NCBI RefSeq assembly: GCF_023822005.2
Contig: NZ_CP098806.1
Location: 186,001-250,000 of the forward strand
Source of the DNA: Dyadobacter fanqingshengii
GTDB lineage: Bacteria > Bacteroidota > Bacteroidia > Cytophagales > Spirosomataceae
Direction: 5' to 3'
DNA length: 64,000 nt
Shown here: one piece after another, positions 49,993-60,117 of the stretch
Layout of the letters: each line of letters opens with the position of its first letter
Position numbering within the stretch: the stretch's first letter is position 1
Made by a program: the position numbers and the translations under genes
Notes under the pieces: model-generated
Database searches by the model: none
Told to the model about the DNA's origin: nothing
What the model saw: only the letters and a program-made list of their open reading frames with translations

Positions 49993-51762
49993 ATGCAGGA
50001 AATTTTAAGGACCCTAAAAGTCAAGTACCCGGCGTTTTGGCAGGATACATATGCCATTAGTCACATCAGACAACAAACACTTCGGTTCCTTTTGTTTGCG
50101 TATTGCGGTATGGGTGTGTTGTTGGCCGTGCTGCATTTTGTACAGAACAGGAGTTTTTTACTTTGGAGGGTCCTCTTTTTCACCGCGTTATCCTGGACAG
50201 GATATGAAATGCTTCGTCGGGGCACACCCTTCAAGAAAGTGGGGCATTTCGCATTAATTTGCCTTTGTCTGATCGTATTATCCACTGCGGTGTTGTACCA
50301 GCAGGGGCATTACCTCGTTACTTTTCAATTCATTTTTGTAATTCTCAGTGCAGGATTTTACATTCTTGGGCCCAGATGGGGGCTTTTCTATTCGCTGCTG
50401 AGCGTTTTTTTGGTTGGTTCGGTGGTCTTTCTCAATCAATATTTCAGGGTTGAGATTAAAATTCAGGCTTATGCTGTTGATACATATGCCCTTACTTTTG
50501 CCCTTTTGTATAATTATTTAATGCTGATTTACATCCACTATTTTTTCTTTAAGGAGTCGGAGCTGGCCAATGCAAAGGAAACAACGCTATTGAGCGAATT
50601 GAAAATTGCCGCAGCGCAGGCGCGGGACCTGGCAGAGTACAAAACGAATTTCCTCATCACCATGTCACACGAGATCCGCACGCCATTGCATGCGATTATC
50701 GGTGGATTGGACCTGCTTTCCTTCGAAAATCCTAAAAATGAACAGGCGAAGAACCTGGATAATGTCAGGTTTTCAGCCGACATTCTCAGCTCGATCATTA
50801 ACGACATCCTGAACCTGAACGACATTGAGGATAATCAGACGAAACTCCAAAAAAAGCCTTTTCAGCCAGGTGTGGTGATCACGGACATTTGCCAGAAACT
50901 GGAAGCGACGGCTGGTAACAAAGGGCTGGCACTAACGCTGAATGCTTCCCCTGAATTGAGTAAATTCTGGGTGATGGGTGACCCGGTGCGCCTGGGCCAG
51001 ATTGTGATGAACCTGATCAGCAATGCTATTAAATACACAGATCATGGATCGGTTGAGGTGAACATGCATGCCGAACAAATTACGCATCACCAGGTCCAGA
51101 TTTTCTTCAAGGTGTCGGATACGGGGATTGGGATTCCGGTAGAAGTTTTTCCGTATATCTTTGAACCGTTCAAGCTGGTGAATTCCGGAATGAAGAAACA
51201 ATATCATGGCACGGGCCTGGGTTTGTCGCTTGCTCAGCGCCTTGTGAATCTGCACGGCGGAAAGCTTGATTTTACCAGCCAGGAAGGCGTTGGGACATCA
51301 TTCTTTTTTGATTTTGCCTATCCATTAAGCCAGGAACCGGTTTCCTTCGGGACGCCGGCATTGAGCAAAGACCTGGGTCCGCTGGATATAAGCGTGCTGG
51401 TTGCCGAGGACAATAATATGAATGCGATGATCCTGAAAAGCTTCTTGAATAAGTGGGAGGTCAGATTTGATATCGTTGACAATGGCCAGGCGGCGGTTGA
51501 ATCCATGATGGCGAACGATTATCAGGTGATATTAATGGATATAAACATGCCGGTTATGGATGGAATCCAGGCAACCCAGAACATTCGGGCCTTTGAAAAC
51601 CGGAAAAAGGCGAATGTCCAGATCATTGCCTTAACAGCAACCAGCAAAGAATCGCTAGAATCGAGCGGGTCGCTAACCTTGTTTGACGACTGGATATCCA
51701 AACCATTTCACCCGCAAATATTACACGCGAAGTTGGCCAGCATTTCGTGGATCACCAGATAA
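49993..51762 (+). CDS. Hybrid sensor histidine kinase with C-terminal receiver
   Basis: A 589-aa membrane kinase. Residues 25-190 form about six helices, with no separate periplasmic sensor domain. Then come HisKA (MSHEIRTPLHAIIGGLDLL, His near residue 228), HATPase motifs (NLISNAIKYTD, DTGIGIPVEVF, GTGLGLSLAQRL) and a receiver (VLVAEDNNMNAMIL, phospho-acceptor Asp in VILMDINMPVMDG, Lys in WISKPFHP). No output domain or dedicated response regulator is adjacent. It converges on bshB1. Confidence 0.92.
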   Translation: MQEILRTLKVKYPAFWQDTYAISHIRQQTLRFLLFAYCGMGVLLAVLHFVQNRSFLLWRVLFFTALSWTGYEMLRRGTPFKKVGHFALICLCLIVLSTAVLYQQGHYLVTFQFIFVILSAGFYILGPRWGLFYSLLSVFLVGSVVFLNQYFRVEIKIQAYAVDTYALTFALLYNYLMLIYIHYFFFKESELANAKETTLLSELKIAAAQARDLAEYKTNFLITMSHEIRTPLHAIIGGLDLLSFENPKNEQAKNLDNVRFSADILSSIINDILNLNDIEDNQTKLQKKPFQPGVVITDICQKLEATAGNKGLALTLNASPELSKFWVMGDPVRLGQIVMNLISNAIKYTDHGSVEVNMHAEQITHHQVQIFFKVSDTGIGIPVEVFPYIFEPFKLVNSGMKKQYHGTGLGLSLAQRLVNLHGGKLDFTSQEGVGTSFFFDFAYPLSQEPVSFGTPALSKDLGPLDISVLVAEDNNMNAMILKSFLNKWEVRFDIVDNGQAAVESMMANDYQVILMDINMPVMDGIQATQNIRAFENRKKANVQIIALTATSKESLESSGSLTLFDDWISKPFHPQILHAKLASISWITR

Positions 51763-51778
51763 TCCCAGCTTGTGTTTT

Positions 51779-52504
51779 TTAAATAAATGCAGACAAATCC
51801 CTGACACCCAGTTTTTTAGAAGTTGTAAATCCTTCTCCAAATGTCACACCGATCGCATGGCCCATTTCGCGGGCGCGGGCGATGACAAATTCGAGGAAAT
51901 CGGGGGAAGAAATATAGCTCTGCGGCTCGTCGCTGTTGTAGCTTGGTACGAAAAACTGACTTTCAAAAGCGCGGATGGCTTCAACTTTTTTATCATGGAC
52001 ATTAGTAATGTCAACAATGAAGTCAGGCGTAATGTAGCGATCCTGCACGGTGTGAAAAACGTGTTTCGGACGCCAGGCTTCCTGCTCATTTCCTTGTTCA
52101 TCAAACGTTTTTACCATGCGTAAACCAGAGTAAAAGCAACTGTCTGAAACAAGCTGCCCGGCGCGGCCATGATCGGGGTGCCGGTCGTCAACGGCGTTGG
52201 TAATGACGATATCCGGCTGATATTTACGGATATATGGAATGATCGCTTTTTGGTGTGCCTCGTTATTGGCAAAAAAACCATCCGCCAATCCTGCATTGTC
52301 GCGAACGGAAATATTCATGATCGCTGCTGCATTCTTTGCTTCCTGTATCCTTCCTTCGGGCGTTCCGCGTGTGCCGAGCTCGCCGCGCGTCAGGTCAACA
52401 ATGCCTACTTTCTTACCAAGGGCAATCTGTGACAGCAATGTGCCGGCACAGCAAAGTTCTACATCGTCAGGGTGGGCTGTGATGGCGAGAATATCTAGTT
52501 TCAT
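51779..52504 (-). CDS. bshB1: Bacillithiol biosynthesis deacetylase BshB1
   Basis: A 241-aa zinc-dependent PIG-L-family deacetylase that removes acetyl from GlcNAc-malate in bacillithiol synthesis. The motif AHPDDVELCCAGTL at residues 9-22 and the later HPDHGRAGQLV carry the zinc ligands. The DLTRGELGTRGTPEGR segment is characteristic of BshB1. No bshA or bshC is in this window. It follows the M23 peptidase gene by 10 bp. Confidence 0.93.
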   Translation of the reverse strand: MKLDILAITAHPDDVELCCAGTLLSQIALGKKVGIVDLTRGELGTRGTPEGRIQEAKNAAAIMNISVRDNAGLADGFFANNEAHQKAIIPYIRKYQPDIVITNAVDDRHPDHGRAGQLVSDSCFYSGLRMVKTFDEQGNEQEAWRPKHVFHTVQDRYITPDFIVDITNVHDKKVEAIRAFESQFFVPSYNSDEPQSYISSPDFLEFVIARAREMGHAIGVTFGEGFTTSKKLGVRDLSAFI

Positions 52505-52514
52505 AAGATTGTTG

Positions 52515-53588
52515 TTATTTAATGCGCAGTTTCTGTCCGACCCTTAATGTTGAACGGGTAGAAATGCGGTTTTTTCGGGCAACGGATGAAATGCTCACGC
52601 CATATCTTCCGGCAATGGAAGAAAGCGTTTCGCCTGAGCGTACTTTATGTAAAATGGAGCGAGTGTAAGCCACAGGCGCGTCTCCGGAAGCAAATTCACT
52701 TTTGTTTGATTTACCCCGCAAATGGCTCCACACATTGCTGGTCAGCAGAAAGTGATCTGATTTGATGGCCTTTCCTTCCCAGTCAAAAATATTTCTCGGA
52801 TCAAACGGGTTTCCTTCGTAGCGGTTTTCATAATGCAAATGGGAACCCGTACTGCGGCCTGTATTCCCGCCGAGCCCAATCACGTCCCCTGCTTTTACAA
52901 TCTGCCCGGATTCTACGAGTTGTTTGGATAAATGCCCATACAATGTTTCAAGGCCATTATAATGTCTTACCACAATAAAACGTCCGTATCCGCTTCCGTC
53001 AAATGCAACAATGCGGACCATGCCATCATAAGTTGAACGAACGGTGTCGCCCGTTTCCAGATCCAGGTCGCTTCCATTGTGCCATCTTCCCCAGCGGTAA
53101 CCAAAATTGGATGTAGGTTTCGTTTCCGTCATCGGCGTTGCCCACATTCTGTTTACGGCCGGATCATATAATGTGAGTTCAACAGGCTCGTCGAATTCCA
53201 GCGGGCTTAGTCCGTAAGGGTTAATGGTGCGTGCATCCCAGATTACATAATATTCGGCTGACTTAACCCATTCATCCGCCACAAGCAACGAATCGACCAC
53301 TTCTACAACGTCGGTTTCGCCTTCGTCAATGGTGGTGGTATCCTCGCTCACAACCGGGTTAAGCGGTTTTACGGGTTCAAACTGGCTCTGGAATCTAAGG
53401 TTGGACGTCTCTACTTGATATTCGTCTTCAGGCTGCGGTGTGCTTACTCTTGTAGGTCCTTCGTTGGCGTTGTTTCCGGACTGATTGATTTTTGGATTTC
53501 TTTTGAATTTTCCTCGCTCTTGCGCTTGCGTGTTCCAGGAGATCAAACACACGATCATTAGCAAACTTACAATAAGCTTTACTTTCAT
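52515..53588 (-). CDS. M23 metallopeptidase with C-terminal LysM domain
   Basis: A 357-aa exported peptidoglycan hydrolase. A signal peptide (ends NTQAQ) is followed by a disordered, acidic linker. The M23 domain (residues 150-270) has zinc ligands in HNGSDLD and HLHYE. The C-terminus is a LysM repeat (HKVRSGETLSSIAGRYGVSI). The catalytic residues look intact. It sits between trxB and bshB1. Confidence 0.9.
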   Translation of the reverse strand: MKVKLIVSLLMIVCLISWNTQAQERGKFKRNPKINQSGNNANEGPTRVSTPQPEDEYQVETSNLRFQSQFEPVKPLNPVVSEDTTTIDEGETDVVEVVDSLLVADEWVKSAEYYVIWDARTINPYGLSPLEFDEPVELTLYDPAVNRMWATPMTETKPTSNFGYRWGRWHNGSDLDLETGDTVRSTYDGMVRIVAFDGSGYGRFIVVRHYNGLETLYGHLSKQLVESGQIVKAGDVIGLGGNTGRSTGSHLHYENRYEGNPFDPRNIFDWEGKAIKSDHFLLTSNVWSHLRGKSNKSEFASGDAPVAYTRSILHKVRSGETLSSIAGRYGVSISSVARKNRISTRSTLRVGQKLRIK

Positions 53589-53675
53589 AGGTATAAAAAC
53601 ATCAGATCAGACTACACTGTTCGTTAAAACATATTCAGTGTAGCCTGATTCAAATTAGGGGTTGGGCAAATAATT

Positions 53676-54635
53676 TTAAGCTGTTTCTTCGATAATACTC
53701 TCTACTTCACGTTCCATGAGATATCGTTCGGCATCCAATGCAGCCATACAACCAGTTCCGGCAGCCGTAATGGCTTGCCTGTAAACATTATCCTGCGCAT
53801 CACCGCAAGCAAACACACCTTTGATATTCGTGCAGGAGCTTCCTTTCACAGTTTGAATGTAACCGGTTTCATCCATGTTCAGATATCCTTTAAAAATATC
53901 CGTGTTAGGTTTGTGGCCGATTGCTACAAAGAACCCGGTTGCTTCCAAAAGTTGCTCCTCGCCGGTTTTATTATTTTTTACCAAAACAGATTCCAGTCCG
54001 TCTTCACCATTTAGTTTAATGGTTTCCGTATTCCAAAGGATCTCAATGTTCGGCAACATTTCAACGCGTTTCTGCATGATCTTCGAAGCACGCATTTCGT
54101 CACGACGAACCAATAAATACACTTTGCGGGCTAATTTGGCCAAATAACTTGCTTCTTCGGCAGCTGTATCACCAGCACCGACAACAACAACGTCTTGTCC
54201 GCGGAAAAAGAAACCATCGCACACAGCACAGGCAGAAACGCCGCGTCCGTTTAAGCGCTCTTCGTCAGGTAGTCCAAGCCATTTGGCAGAAGCACCCGTG
54301 GAAACGATCACTGAATCCGCTTCGATTTCGTGTTTATTATCAATAGTAACTTTAAGCGGATGCGTTGTAAAATCAACCGCCGTAGCCAGTCCGTAACGAA
54401 TGTCCGTTCCGAAGCGTTTGGCTTGTTTTTCAAAATTGATCATCATTTCGGGGCCGGTAATGCCATCGGGATAACCCGGATAGTTATCAACCTCCGTAGT
54501 AATGGTAAGCTGGCCGCCAGGTTGCGCGCCTTGGTAAAGTACAGGATTTAATCCTGCCCTGGAAGCATATATAGCGGCTGTATATCCGGCAGGACCGGAG
54601 CCAATGATTAAGCAAGATACTTTCTCGGATGTCAT
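53676..54635 (-). CDS. trxB: Thioredoxin-disulfide reductase
   Basis: A 319-aa low-molecular-weight flavoprotein that passes electrons from NADPH to thioredoxin. The FAD motif GSGPAGYTAAIYA, the redox pair CAVC in VSACAVCDGFFF, the NADPH motif GAGDTAAEEA and the C-terminal GVFACGDAQDNVYRQ are all present. It starts with a clear ATG and stands apart from the OmpA gene upstream (115 bp). Confidence 0.95.
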   Translation of the reverse strand: MTSEKVSCLIIGSGPAGYTAAIYASRAGLNPVLYQGAQPGGQLTITTEVDNYPGYPDGITGPEMMINFEKQAKRFGTDIRYGLATAVDFTTHPLKVTIDNKHEIEADSVIVSTGASAKWLGLPDEERLNGRGVSACAVCDGFFFRGQDVVVVGAGDTAAEEASYLAKLARKVYLLVRRDEMRASKIMQKRVEMLPNIEILWNTETIKLNGEDGLESVLVKNNKTGEEQLLEATGFFVAIGHKPNTDIFKGYLNMDETGYIQTVKGSSCTNIKGVFACGDAQDNVYRQAITAAGTGCMAALDAERYLMEREVESIIEETA

Positions 54636-54750
54636 GTTATTTTAATACTAATTGTTAACGACGAATGTTTACGAACTAAGTTGTACTCGTCTATTACAAC
54701 ATTGGCAGATCGACAAAAGTGCAAAATTTCGATTCTTTATGCAAATAGAT

Positions 54751-56664
54751 TTAAAGGATCCTCCACTCGATTCTGCGGTTCTTCTGGCGGTTTTCCTGGG
54801 AGTCGTTTGGGGCAACGGGCTGTGTTTCGCCGTAACCTTTGAATGTGATCCTGTCCGCAACAATGCCCGACTGCTGCAAATATTGCTGTACAGACTGCGC
54901 TCTTTGCCTTGATAATTCCATATTTTCCGTGTCGGAACCTACATCGTCCGTATGGCCGGAAATTTCAATTTTGACTGTTTTATTTTTACCCAAAAAATCC
55001 ACCATTTTCCCAAGCTCCACTTTCGATTTTTCATCCAGACTATATTCTCCGGTTTTGAAAAATATATTGTTCAGCACTTCCGCCCGGTCTTTTTCAATGG
55101 CTTCCAAAGGAATATCCAGGTCTACGAATGAGGTCGAATCATTCACGGTGAATGATAGGCTTTTGAACAAATAGCCTGTTTTGGATACATAAAATGCATA
55201 TTCGCCACCATTGTTCAGCACAGCGAGAAAAGAACCCGTTTTGCCATCAGACGAGAATTCTCCGACTTTTTGCTGCGTTTTCAAGTCAAAAAGGTCGATA
55301 GCGGAGGCTAGTGGTGTGTTCGTTTTCTTATCAAAAACCTTTCCCTTCGCATAACGCGTGGGCACGATCATGTCCTTCACCTGCTGCGGCAAATTAAATG
55401 TATAAAGCAGCGAGCGCCCTTTTCCTTCCGAGCCATCGTCCGTATAATATGCTTTCTGGCCATCGGAAGCGATAAAAAGTCCTACCTGATCGGCAATGGT
55501 GTTGATGGGATAGCCAATGTTTATGGATTGCGACCAGATCGTATCCGTACGCTGAGAGATAAAAATATCAAAGCCACCCATGCCCGGAAAGCCGTTTGAG
55601 GCGTAGAATAGCGTTCTCCCGTTAGCGTGGATGAATGGTGCATTTTCCTCGTCTGCCGTATTAATGTGTGCTCCCAGATTTTTTGGTGCAGTCCATTTTC
55701 CTTTTTCATCGAGTTTTGTAACCCAAATATCCCGCTTGCCTTGTCCACCCTTACGGTCCGAAGCGAAGTAAAGCATATGGCCGTCAGCCGATAAGGACGG
55801 CTGCGATTCCCAGTCCCGCGTATTGATTTCCTGTCCCAGGTTCAACGGAGCACTCCAATCCTTACCTTCTTTTCTTGCAATATAAAGATCGCAGCTTCCA
55901 TAACCATCCGGTCGGTTGCATGCTGTAAAAACCAATGTCCGGCCATCTGCGGAAACACTGCATGTGCCTTCATTATTGGTTGTGTTAATGGACGCAGAAA
56001 TTTCTTCCGGCACGTCCCAGCGGTCCGCCCCGCTGCCGCCTTTAATGCGATGTGTGGTGTATATATTTTCGTCGCGGTTTTCGGTTAATCCGGTGAAGAT
56101 CAATGTCTCATTATCCGCTGTCATCACCGGAAAATACTGCGTATTCAGGAAGTTGATGGTGTCGCCGAGTGATCTTTTTTGAATGCTAAGCGGATTTTTC
56201 ACCGCTTCCCGGGCAAATTTGGACGAAGCGATGGCTTTCTCTGCCAACCGGGCAAGGCTCGATTTTGCAGGAAACAATGCTAAGGCCCTTTCAAAATAAA
56301 CCTGCGCAGAATCGTATCGCTGCGCCTCAAAATGATAGCGGCCCATCCATTGCAGGGCAGCCGCAGACTGAGGCGTCGACGGCCTTAACTGAATGGCTTT
56401 TGAGTAATATTTCTTGGTAAGATCGGCGTTTCGTTGCAGCTCGTAGATCTGCGCAAGCCTTAGATTTGCATCGTAACTATTGGGTTCCTGTTCAAGGACT
56501 TTCTCGAAGAGTGCAATGGCGTCGGGTAGCTTTCGGGCCTGCCAGGCTTCCTGCGCTTTTTCATAAGTTTCACGGGCTTTTCGGGACAATGTTGCATCCT
56601 GTGCGTGCGTGAAATTAAATATAAACAGAAAGAAAAAAAGCAAAAATAGAGCGGCGCGGTGCAT
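54751..56664 (-). CDS. OmpA-family envelope protein with TPR and PD40 propeller
   Basis: A 637-aa exported protein. After the signal peptide (FIFNFTHAQ), residues 25-135 are tetratricopeptide repeats (LPDAIALFEKVLEQEPNSYD). Residues 180-430 are PD40/WD40-like propeller blades (GTCSVSADGRTLVFTACNRP, SQPSLSADGHMLYFASDRKG). A carboxypeptidase-like domain follows, then OmpA (ISGHTDDVGSDTENMELSRQ) for peptidoglycan binding. The layout resembles the PorE-type proteins linked to T9SS. The ATG overlaps the queE stop by one base (TAATG). Confidence 0.9.
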   Translation of the reverse strand: MHRAALFLLFFFLFIFNFTHAQDATLSRKARETYEKAQEAWQARKLPDAIALFEKVLEQEPNSYDANLRLAQIYELQRNADLTKKYYSKAIQLRPSTPQSAAALQWMGRYHFEAQRYDSAQVYFERALALFPAKSSLARLAEKAIASSKFAREAVKNPLSIQKRSLGDTINFLNTQYFPVMTADNETLIFTGLTENRDENIYTTHRIKGGSGADRWDVPEEISASINTTNNEGTCSVSADGRTLVFTACNRPDGYGSCDLYIARKEGKDWSAPLNLGQEINTRDWESQPSLSADGHMLYFASDRKGGQGKRDIWVTKLDEKGKWTAPKNLGAHINTADEENAPFIHANGRTLFYASNGFPGMGGFDIFISQRTDTIWSQSINIGYPINTIADQVGLFIASDGQKAYYTDDGSEGKGRSLLYTFNLPQQVKDMIVPTRYAKGKVFDKKTNTPLASAIDLFDLKTQQKVGEFSSDGKTGSFLAVLNNGGEYAFYVSKTGYLFKSLSFTVNDSTSFVDLDIPLEAIEKDRAEVLNNIFFKTGEYSLDEKSKVELGKMVDFLGKNKTVKIEISGHTDDVGSDTENMELSRQRAQSVQQYLQQSGIVADRITFKGYGETQPVAPNDSQENRQKNRRIEWRIL

Positions 56665-57290
56665 TATGGAATATTCATATACTTGTGGGTTTGTAACGAC
56701 ATTTTCCATTTGGGATTGTCTTTGATATAGTCAATTATCAAAGGCAGCATCACCTCGTGCTTACTCCATTCGGGCTGTAATAGGAGTGTACATTCGTCAG
56801 AAACCAGCGCGGCATGTGATTCAGCAAATTCAAAATCACTCTTGTTATAAATAATGGCTTTAAGCTCGTTGGCATTTTTATAAATGTCCGGGTGTGGGTT
56901 TTTGAATTTTTTGGGAGAAAAACACACCCAATCCCAATGTCCTGTGAACGGATATACGCCGGACGTTTCAATGTTGGTTTTAAAACCTGCGTCTTGCAGC
57001 TGGCCAGTCAGCTCGTCGAGGTTATACATCAATGGCTCACCACCCGTGATCACCGCCAATCGGCCGGGATATTTTAAAGCGCCATCAACAATGTTATTAA
57101 TGTTATATTTTGGATGCAGATCCGCATTCCAGGATTCTTTCACGTCACACCAGTGACAGCCCACTTCGCAGCCGCCGAGGCGGATAAAGTAAGCAGCGCG
57201 CCCGCTATGCTGGCCTTCACCCTGCAAGGTGTAGAAGGCCTCCATAACCGGAAGCTGGTGGGTAACGATGGGCAATGTTTCAGTCAGCAC
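56664..57290 (-). CDS. queE: 7-carboxy-7-deazaguanine synthase
   Basis: A radical-SAM enzyme of queuosine-precursor synthesis that turns 6-carboxytetrahydropterin into CDG. The motifs EAFYTLQGEGQHSGRAAYF and CEVGCHWCDVKESWN (CX3CX2C cluster) are present, with VITGGEPLMYN after them. The start is uncertain: no ATG lies before residue 24 of the longest frame. GTG at 57290 gives a normal N-terminus and is used; TTG at 57314 is the alternative. Its stop overlaps the next gene's ATG, so the two are co-translated. It is divergent from mnmE. Confidence 0.9.
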   Translation of the reverse strand: MLTETLPIVTHQLPVMEAFYTLQGEGQHSGRAAYFIRLGGCEVGCHWCDVKESWNADLHPKYNINNIVDGALKYPGRLAVITGGEPLMYNLDELTGQLQDAGFKTNIETSGVYPFTGHWDWVCFSPKKFKNPHPDIYKNANELKAIIYNKSDFEFAESHAALVSDECTLLLQPEWSKHEVMLPLIIDYIKDNPKWKMSLQTHKYMNIP

Positions 57291-57414
57291 AATTCTAAAA
57301 AGGGAGATGTTCAAAAAAATGTAACAACCAATCCGGTCGAAAAATGCCCAAAGGTACGAAATTCAAAGTGCTAATAGTCTATCAAACCAGATCATTTAGT
57401 CGCATATTTGCAGT

Positions 57415-58782
57415 ATGAATGCAATGCCAATCCATCAGCAAGAAGTTATTTGTGCGCTCGCAACTCCCTCAGGCGTAGGTGCTATCGCCATTATCCGCGT
57501 CTCAGGACTCGGGTCCATTTCCATGGTAAAATCCATTTTTAAAGGTAAGAACCTGGAAGAAGCCGAGAGTCACACTGTTCATTTCGGGACAATTCAGGCA
57601 GCCGGAGAAATTATCGATGAAGTCCTCGTAACCGTTTTCAAAACACCAAAATCTTTCACAAAAGAAGATTCCATAGAAATTTCCTGCCACGGCTCCGACT
57701 ACATTATCAGGCAAATATTAAAACTCCTCATCACAAAAGGAGCCAGAATAGCCAAACCTGGAGAATTCACCCAGCGCGCATTTCTAAACGGACAATTCGA
57801 CCTAGTCCAAGCCGAAGCCGTAGCCGACCTCATCGCCGCAGACTCCCAAGCCAGTCACAAAACAGCATTAAACCAGCTAAGAGGCGGCTTTTCCAAAAAA
57901 CTAGCCTCATTAAGAACAGAACTCATCCATTTCGCCTCCTTAATAGAGCTCGAACTGGACTTCGGCGAAGAAGACGTTGAATTCGCCCAACGCGACGATT
58001 TGCGCCGCCTAATAGAAGCGCTCCTAAGCACCATTGCCCCACTGATCGATTCTTTCGATTTTGGCAACGCATTAAAAGAAGGCGTCCCTGTCGCCATCAT
58101 CGGCTCACCGAACGTCGGCAAATCCACATTGCTGAATGCGTTATTGAATGAAGAAAAAGCGATAGTAACCAGCATCGCTGGAACCACGCGTGATGTGATT
58201 GAGGATACGATTGTGCTGGAAGGTTTGAAATTCCGCTTTATCGACACAGCAGGAATTCGGGAAACGACGGATCTGGTGGAATCCATTGGAATTGAAAGAT
58301 CCAAGAATGCAATGGAGAAAGCGGATATTGTGATTTTTCTGTTTGATAGTTTGGAGACGTTGCGGGAAAATCAGCAGCTGGGGGCGTTGCTGCCAGATGG
58401 GAAGCAGGTTTTGTATGTGCTTAATAAGATTGATATAGGAGGAATCGCGACGGAAAGCCTTGACGCGCTTCAAAATAACATCATCTCCATTTCAGCGAAA
58501 TCACAAACCGGCTTGTCAGGGCTGACCAATAAGTTGGTTTCCATGGTTTACGGCCAATCTGCGAGCGATACAGTGGTTACTAACCTAAGGCATTATGAGC
58601 ATTTGGTAAAAACGCATGATGCTTTGAATGATGTTTTAAATGGACTGGAGACCGGCGTTACGGGGGATTTTCTGGCGCAGGATATCCGCTTATCCTTGCA
58701 TCACTTGGGCGAAATTACAGGGACTATTGTTACGGATGATCTATTGGATAATATTTTTTCGAAGTTTTGTATCGGAAAGTAG
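57415..58782 (+). CDS. mnmE: tRNA modification GTPase MnmE
   Basis: A 455-aa GTPase that, with MnmG, modifies U34 of certain tRNAs. The N-terminal tetrahydrofolate-binding domain starts with ALATPSGVGAIAIIRVSG. The GTPase has G1 GSPNVGKSTLL, G3 DTAGIRETTD and G4 NKID. The C-terminus ends in FCIGK with the catalytic Cys. A CATATTTG element at 57403-57410 lies only 4 bp before the ATG. Confidence 0.96.
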   Translation: MNAMPIHQQEVICALATPSGVGAIAIIRVSGLGSISMVKSIFKGKNLEEAESHTVHFGTIQAAGEIIDEVLVTVFKTPKSFTKEDSIEISCHGSDYIIRQILKLLITKGARIAKPGEFTQRAFLNGQFDLVQAEAVADLIAADSQASHKTALNQLRGGFSKKLASLRTELIHFASLIELELDFGEEDVEFAQRDDLRRLIEALLSTIAPLIDSFDFGNALKEGVPVAIIGSPNVGKSTLLNALLNEEKAIVTSIAGTTRDVIEDTIVLEGLKFRFIDTAGIRETTDLVESIGIERSKNAMEKADIVIFLFDSLETLRENQQLGALLPDGKQVLYVLNKIDIGGIATESLDALQNNIISISAKSQTGLSGLTNKLVSMVYGQSASDTVVTNLRHYEHLVKTHDALNDVLNGLETGVTGDFLAQDIRLSLHHLGEITGTIVTDDLLDNIFSKFCIGK

Positions 58783-58976
58783 ACGCCCGTTAAATAAGGA
58801 ATTAGAAATAGCTGATGAAAGTAGATACCACATATTAGAAAGATGTATTGCTGCGCTCGAAAAAGCACATTTGTTACTGTTATAGTCGGAGGTTGATTCT
58901 GTTGAATATGTAATTATGAGGTATTTTTCTCTTCAATAACAGATGTGCCTCACGAAGCCATTTAAAAGACAACCCC

Positions 58977-59399
58977 TCAAACCCCCCAAACCGTCACCAC
59001 AACCCCTCTCGCCCCACCGCGGTCCCGGTGCTCGCACAAATAAATCCCTTGCCAGGTTCCCAGCGCCAGGCGGCCATTTTGGATCGGGATCATTACGGAG
59101 CTGCCTAGGAGGGAGGCTTTCAAATGGGCGGGCATGTCGTCGGAGCCTTCATAGTCGTGCTGGTAATCCGGGTCGTTTTCCTTGACGGTTTTATTGAAAT
59201 ACATTTCAAAATCTTTCCGCACGGTGGGGTCTGCGTTTTCGTTGATGGTGAGCGACGCAGATGTGTGTTGAATGAACACCTGGCACATGCCCGCGCTGAT
59301 TTCTGAAATTTGGGGCATTGCTTGAAGGATGTCGTTCGTGATCAGGTGAAATCCACGGCGCCTCTCACGGAATGTTATATTCTGCTGAAATATTTTCAT
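58977..59399 (-). CDS. yjbQ: YjbQ-family protein
   Basis: A 140-aa protein of the UPF0047/YjbQ family, sometimes annotated as secondary thiamine-phosphate synthase. Conserved residues include VFIQHTSASLTINENADPTV, HDYEGSDDMPAHLKASLLG and GTWQGIYLCEHRDRGG. The length is normal. Confidence 0.93.
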   Translation of the reverse strand: MKIFQQNITFRERRRGFHLITNDILQAMPQISEISAGMCQVFIQHTSASLTINENADPTVRKDFEMYFNKTVKENDPDYQHDYEGSDDMPAHLKASLLGSSVMIPIQNGRLALGTWQGIYLCEHRDRGGARGVVVTVWGV

Positions 59400-59571
59400 A
59401 CGATAAAAGTATCAATCTGCATTGGATTTCATTACTCAACTGGCGCATTTCCCCTAGCCATTGTCACGACACCCCCCTTAAAATGGCCAAATCGCACGCC
59501 TCCCGCAGCATTGAAACTGACTACTTTTGAAGCAGTTGTTGAATTTCTAAATTCTTATAAACGGAATAGAT

Positions 59572-60117
59572 ATGCAAAAGCAAATCACATTCTTTCACGG
59601 TGGGGGATCGCTGGAAGATTATATGGCTGATGAAAAACTGGTGGCTTCACTGAAGAAGGAACTCGGGACCGGATACTCGGTTCATTACCCGTTTTTGCCA
59701 AATGACGGATCGCCGGACCTGGGTAGGCGCGAGCAGATCGGTCGCGAGATTTCTGCGGGCGAAGATGGTGTCAATTTGGTTGCCCATTCGCTGGGTGCTT
59801 CTATGTTGCTGGCCTGTTTGTCTGAAACCGAGAATGCCAAAAAAATCGGAGGCATTTTTCTTCTGGCAACGCCTTTCTGGCAAGGAGAGGAAGATTGGGT
59901 CAATGCTTTTAAATTAAAGCCGGATTTCGCAAGAAATATTAATCAGAACATTCCCTTGTACTTTTATCATTGTGTTGATGATGAGGAAGTTCCTTTCTCT
60001 CAAATGAGGAATTATAAAGAACAACTACCCTGGGCGACTTTCCGTGAACTCCCGCGCGGCGGTCATCAATTTGATAACGATCTTACAATACTTGCAAGCG
60101 ATATTAAATCAATGTGA
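59572..60117 (+). CDS. Small alpha/beta hydrolase, RBBP9/YdeN-like
   Basis: A 181-aa serine hydrolase. The nucleophile elbow is AHSLGASMLLACLS (GxSxG form HSLGA), the Asp is probably in YHCVDDEEVPF and the His is in RGGHQFDND. The short length and the ITFFHGGGSLEDYM start fit the RBBP9/YdeN group. Substrate unknown. It converges on the DUF808 gene with a 9-bp overlap. Confidence 0.83.
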   Translation: MQKQITFFHGGGSLEDYMADEKLVASLKKELGTGYSVHYPFLPNDGSPDLGRREQIGREISAGEDGVNLVAHSLGASMLLACLSETENAKKIGGIFLLATPFWQGEEDWVNAFKLKPDFARNINQNIPLYFYHCVDDEEVPFSQMRNYKEQLPWATFRELPRGGHQFDNDLTILASDIKSM

